Origin: Lacinutrix mariniflava
GTDB lineage: Bacteria; Bacteroidota; Bacteroidia; Flavobacteriales; Flavobacteriaceae
Assembly (NCBI RefSeq): GCF_001418015.1
Contig: NZ_LIQG01000018.1
Location: forward strand, 47,511 to 111,510
Length of the DNA: 64,000 nt
Direction: 5' to 3'
Part shown: one piece after another, positions 61,801 through 64,000 of the stretch
How positions within the stretch are numbered: position 1 is the first letter of the stretch
Layout: each line of letters begins with the position of its first letter
The notes under the pieces: generated by a model
Databases searched by the model: none
Told to the model about the DNA's origin: nothing
The model's input: only the letters and a program-made list of their open reading frames with translations
Translations under genes and position numbers: made by a program

Positions 61801-64000
61801 CTAAAATTGATGCAACAAGTGCTCAAGGATGTGCTAATGGTGAAGCTACTGCAATTGTATCTGGTGGAACTCCAACATACACATACCAATGGAGTACATC
61901 TGCTGGAAATCAAACAACGGCTACTGCAACTAATTTAGTCAATGGTACACATAGTGTAACTATTACTGATGCCAATAATTGCGAATTAACTCAAAGTGTT
62001 GTTATTGAATGCGTTAACACATGTGATACTGAAATTGTAATAACTAATATAACAGATGTACTTTGTACTGGTGATACCACTGGAGCTAGTACTGTAACAG
62101 CTAATTCGGGTTCTAATCCAGCTGCTACCTTTACATTCACTTGGTCTACAGGTCAAGTAGATACTGGAGTAATAACAAGTACACTTGCGAATTTAACTGC
62201 TGGTGTATATTCTGTTAGTGTTACTATTGATGGTACTGTTTGTCGAGCTGTTGAAAAAACCATAGCAATTATAGAACCTAGTAATGCTCTTGATATTACC
62301 GCTACAACTACAGACGAATCTGGTCCGACAACTGGTGATGGTACTGCTACTGCAGTAGTTACTGGAGGTGTAGAACCTTACACATATTCTTGGACTCCTA
62401 ATGGAGAAACAACGAGTCAAATTACAGGTCTTAGTTCAAGTGAATACTGCGTAACAGTTACAGATACTAATGGATGTACAGATACTACTTGTGTAACAGT
62501 TAATCCTGGAACATGTAATAATCTTTCAGTAACTGGCACTTCTACTCCTGCTGTATGTTTTGGTGATAGTAATGGTAGTATTACAGCTACCGTAACTGGC
62601 GGTTCTGGAAACTTTACTTATGCTTGGGATACAATTTCAAACACAACAGCATCTGTTTCTAATTTACCTGCTGCTGATTATACTATTACTGTTACTGATA
62701 CAACAACGCTATGTACTACTAGTGCAACTATAACTATTAATGAACCTAATGTTCTAAGTTCTGCTATTGCTGTCTCTAATATATTATGTAGAGATGATGC
62801 AACTGGATCTCTTGACTTAGCTGTTAATGGTGGTACTGCTCAATACTCTTTTCTTTGGAGTAATGGATCTACTAATGAAGATTTAATTAATGTAGTTGCT
62901 GGTACTTATTCAGTTACTATTACAGACAATAACGGATGTACTGCTACTAATTCTGCTACAATTATTCAACCAGATACTAATGTCTCTGCTTCTATTACTG
63001 ATCAGACCAATATTCTATGTGATGGTCTAGGCGCTGTTACTGTTGTAGGAGCTGGTGGAATTGAACCACTTTCTTATTCTATAGATGGAGGAACAAACTA
63101 CCAAACTAATGGTTCTTTTAATGACTTATCTGAAGGAAACTATACTGTAACAGTATTAGATGCTAATGGTTGTACATTCAATCAACCTATATTTATTACT
63201 AATTCTTGTATCAACGTTTTAAAATCTGCAACGATTGCAAAGGGTGAAGAATGTTTAAATGTAGGCAGTGAAGTAACATACACTTTTACTCTAACAAACA
63301 CAGGTAACTCTAATATTAATACTATTGTTATTAATGATGAGTTATTAGGTGGACTTATTACAGTAACGCCTACTGGTGATAGTAATGGTAACGCCATTCT
63401 TGAACCTACCGAAACATGGGTTTATACAACTGCTAATTATACCGTAACTCAAGAAGATATAGATACACAAAACATTACCAATACTGTAACTGCCGATGGG
63501 CAAGATCCTAATAATGTTGCTGTAGATCAAGCTACAGATACTTTTATTATTGATGGTACTACAGGTATTGAGTTCTGTGATCCTACTAATGGTTTAAATA
63601 TTGTTAAAACAGCAGCTATTGCTAATGGTGATCCTTGCCTAGTATTAGGTAGCGAAGTAACCTATACATTCACCCTTACAAATACGGGTACAGTATCTGT
63701 TAATACTATTGTTATTAATGATGAGTTATTAGGTGGACTTATTACAGTAACGCCTACTGGTGATAGTAATGGTAACGCCATTCTTGAACCTACCGAAACA
63801 TGGGTTTATACAACTGCTAATTATACCGTAACTCAAGAAGATATAGATACACAAAACATTACCAATACTGTAACTGCCGATGGGCAAGATCCTAATAATG
63901 TTGCTGTAGAAGTCTACGCTACAGATACTTTTATTATTGATGGTACTACTGGTATTGAGTTCTGTGATCCTACTAATGGTTTAAATATTGTTAAAACAGC
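58884..64000 (+). CDS. Giant SprB-like repeat adhesin, truncated by the window edge
   Basis: The frame is open from ATG 58884 to the last base, so at least 1705 codons are visible and the C-terminus is missing. A signal peptide (KYLILIFILSSIFSFSQ) is followed by a unique domain (about 33-285) and a cadherin/Ig-like domain (about 285-365). Next come two SprB-type repeats (about 370-510), a block of Cys-rich HYR-like domains (about 510-885; DTTPPDLTNC, DNTGPDLSNC, DTTPPTF), and about seven more SprB repeats (about 890-1440). The repeat pattern is C-x-G...GGT(A/G)PY(T/S)(Y/F)xW(S/N)...L.AGTY.VT(I/V)TD..GC. From about 1443 come DUF11/DUF7507-like repeats (GSEVTYTFTLTNTG). SprB-type proteins are moved along the surface by the gliding machinery and exported by the type IX system, whose C-terminal signal would lie beyond the window. 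Confidence 0.9.
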   Translation, partial: MLTNNYNLKVYTHKYLILIFILSSIFSFSQTQSPSIQTGVTFQWSDNQNAGINNPATINSVTVNGDIYNTFVIPTSYEMTILGPDGNSPNMILENGTTLANTSSDPNWNTKALSAFQDKNLNHYFTANPNGENMCGNFTKAEVSNAQRQTIFYSNPIPSNQGGILAVTERGGNNCFYVEVWGIPVGGGPEQQLGNTFVRNSGDYRNCSFGPPINNNTDYWRSGRCNENGQTIGIGLFYLNSIAPTGSKITKIEFVGATRDHGDGKFFLLQKYAQDADFDECINSISNGDLNTVATAPDNSTFSLVSGPSTAGQSFSLAANGNYSYTPTPGFTGTVTFRYRVCLPAPNQVVCDEATITLNYQPLPGNPVLDTTCNNINDSSTITVTSPVGSEYTYSINGGPYQSSPTFNNLAPGSYTVLVSNTIGCSNSTSTTINNIIEISNVASTNAACDTGNTGSIDITISGGTAPYTYAWSNGTPTQDLNNIPAGTYSVLVTDTNGCEAYMDNIIVGSQDNANPVITVPNALSIEGCDANDITVSNSVFDYSSTTSENVLTTFNTLSNYNANDDNNVQSVTYIDNITSSVTCTIIVQRTFTAIDDCGNISTATSTITIRDTTPPDLTNCNLVTQTNEECSSSENETTVNNWNASNVALLQSCSIDNCTDSSNLVITSNYVYSNFINSCGTSGSITVTYTVKDECNNSSTINATITIEDNTGPDLSNCTAINQTVECDSQSIQSAASSWNNSNIDALRNCGTDNCDVTATNNVTSNFNFSDFVPNACGGGTIEAEYSVIDDCGNVSLITGTFTIEDTTPPTFNQSLPGDITVSFDNIPNVPNISASDNCGDVTVAFNETESGDICTGSYTITRTWVATDDCNLSTTHTQIITVNQPVLSVTVSTVTNVLCNSEATGNIDITVTGGTGPYSFVWNDSGNSTTEDLSNVIAGAYNVTITDANDCTTSIGATISEPTSPLSLNITKIDATSAQGCANGEATAIVSGGTPTYTYQWSTSAGNQTTATATNLVNGTHSVTITDANNCELTQSVVIECVNTCDTEIVITNITDVLCTGDTTGASTVTANSGSNPAATFTFTWSTGQVDTGVITSTLANLTAGVYSVSVTIDGTVCRAVEKTIAIIEPSNALDITATTTDESGPTTGDGTATAVVTGGVEPYTYSWTPNGETTSQITGLSSSEYCVTVTDTNGCTDTTCVTVNPGTCNNLSVTGTSTPAVCFGDSNGSITATVTGGSGNFTYAWDTISNTTASVSNLPAADYTITVTDTTTLCTTSATITINEPNVLSSAIAVSNILCRDDATGSLDLAVNGGTAQYSFLWSNGSTNEDLINVVAGTYSVTITDNNGCTATNSATIIQPDTNVSASITDQTNILCDGLGAVTVVGAGGIEPLSYSIDGGTNYQTNGSFNDLSEGNYTVTVLDANGCTFNQPIFITNSCINVLKSATIAKGEECLNVGSEVTYTFTLTNTGNSNINTIVINDELLGGLITVTPTGDSNGNAILEPTETWVYTTANYTVTQEDIDTQNITNTVTADGQDPNNVAVDQATDTFIIDGTTGIEFCDPTNGLNIVKTAAIANGDPCLVLGSEVTYTFTLTNTGTVSVNTIVINDELLGGLITVTPTGDSNGNAILEPTETWVYTTANYTVTQEDIDTQNITNTVTADGQDPNNVAVEVYATDTFIIDGTTGIEFCDPTNGLNIVKT
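63316..63526 (+). repeat. Identical 211-bp tandem segment, copy 1
   Basis: The 211 bp at 63316-63526 are identical base for base to 63700-63910, exactly 384 bp apart. They encode most of one DUF11/DUF7507-like repeat (NDELLGGLITVTPTGDSNG and following). Lack of even silent changes points to recent duplication or gene conversion. Confidence 0.9.
63700..63910 (+). repeat. Identical 211-bp tandem segment, copy 2
   Basis: Second copy of the identical segment. It is followed by a short difference (copy 1 GATCAA, copy 2 GAAGTCTAC, a net gain of one codon), then 83 bp that match copy 1 with a single base change up to the window edge. A third repeat begins at about 63978. Confidence 0.9.

Noticed and set aside
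60000..64000. CRISPR array or simple satellite
   Set aside because: The repeats are coding, differ in sequence, stay in frame and match adhesin domains.
1..64000. tRNA genes, rRNA genes, prophage or insertion sequences
   Set aside because: No cloverleaf with a GGTTCGAATC-like T-loop, no rRNA segment, no transposase or integrase, and no terminal inverted repeats with target duplication were seen by eye. A dedicated search could still find a missed one.

Overview
The window is chromosomal DNA from a member of the Bacteroidota, most likely a marine Flavobacteriaceae. This is an inference from several signs. The DNA is very AT-rich. Shine-Dalgarno sites are few, and several leader regions carry TAnnTTTG boxes of the Bacteroidota type. 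Lipoproteins often have acidic residues right after the lipid-anchored Cys. There is also a SprB-type gliding-motility adhesin, a DUF3822 protein, a secreted family 7 alginate lyase and many secreted proteins of unknown function. I saw no tRNA, rRNA, CRISPR array, prophage or insertion sequence.

Layout: 1-239 holds the end of a photolyase gene. 833-7640 has a TPR protein and gyrA on the minus strand, divergent from clpC. 7951-10590 has two paralogous small proteins and hutH. 10715-13400 has a TlpA-like lipoprotein and the NAD(P)HX repair enzyme. 13525-18607 is the threonine operon thrA-thrB-thrC, preceded by a Thr/Ile-rich leader ORF. 18666-28628 is an accessory stretch with a VOC protein, an SDR, an alginate lyase, a gamma-glutamylcyclotransferase-like protein, an interrupted gene, a DTW protein, an HExxH lipoprotein next to a TIMP-like protein, and two secreted proteins. 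28815-31664 carries gcvT-glsA-SDR. 31667-32993 holds small orphan genes, one of them SUKH-like. 33024-39953 has pterin dehydratase, a Prc-type protease, yebC and secreted proteins. 40075-45941 is a minus-strand block that includes a Kdo-related set (kdsB, HAD hydrolase, CAT-like acyltransferase, KdnB-like dehydrogenase, PlsC-like acyltransferase). 45985-50020 holds a RecD-like helicase, a DUF3822 gene, rsmD and RNase P RNA. 50103-58496 holds dnaX, miaE and the sixA-ppk-ppx operon. From 58884 to the window end runs a giant repeat adhesin that is still open at the edge.

The most interesting signals are these: (i) dnaX is split by a run of nine A, as expected for programmed frameshifting or transcriptional slippage that makes gamma and tau; (ii) a 36-residue Thr/Ile-rich ORF in the thrA leader suggests attenuation; (iii) a putative secreted metallopeptidase lies directly beside a protein whose mature N-terminus looks like a TIMP inhibitor; (iv) the adhesin carries 211-bp identical tandem segments; (v) a 197-codon reading frame is cut by a single in-frame TAA at a T7A7 boundary; (vi) a promoter-like box and an orphan terminator outline a possible small RNA at 41312-41441. 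All functional statements come from reading motifs, without any database search.
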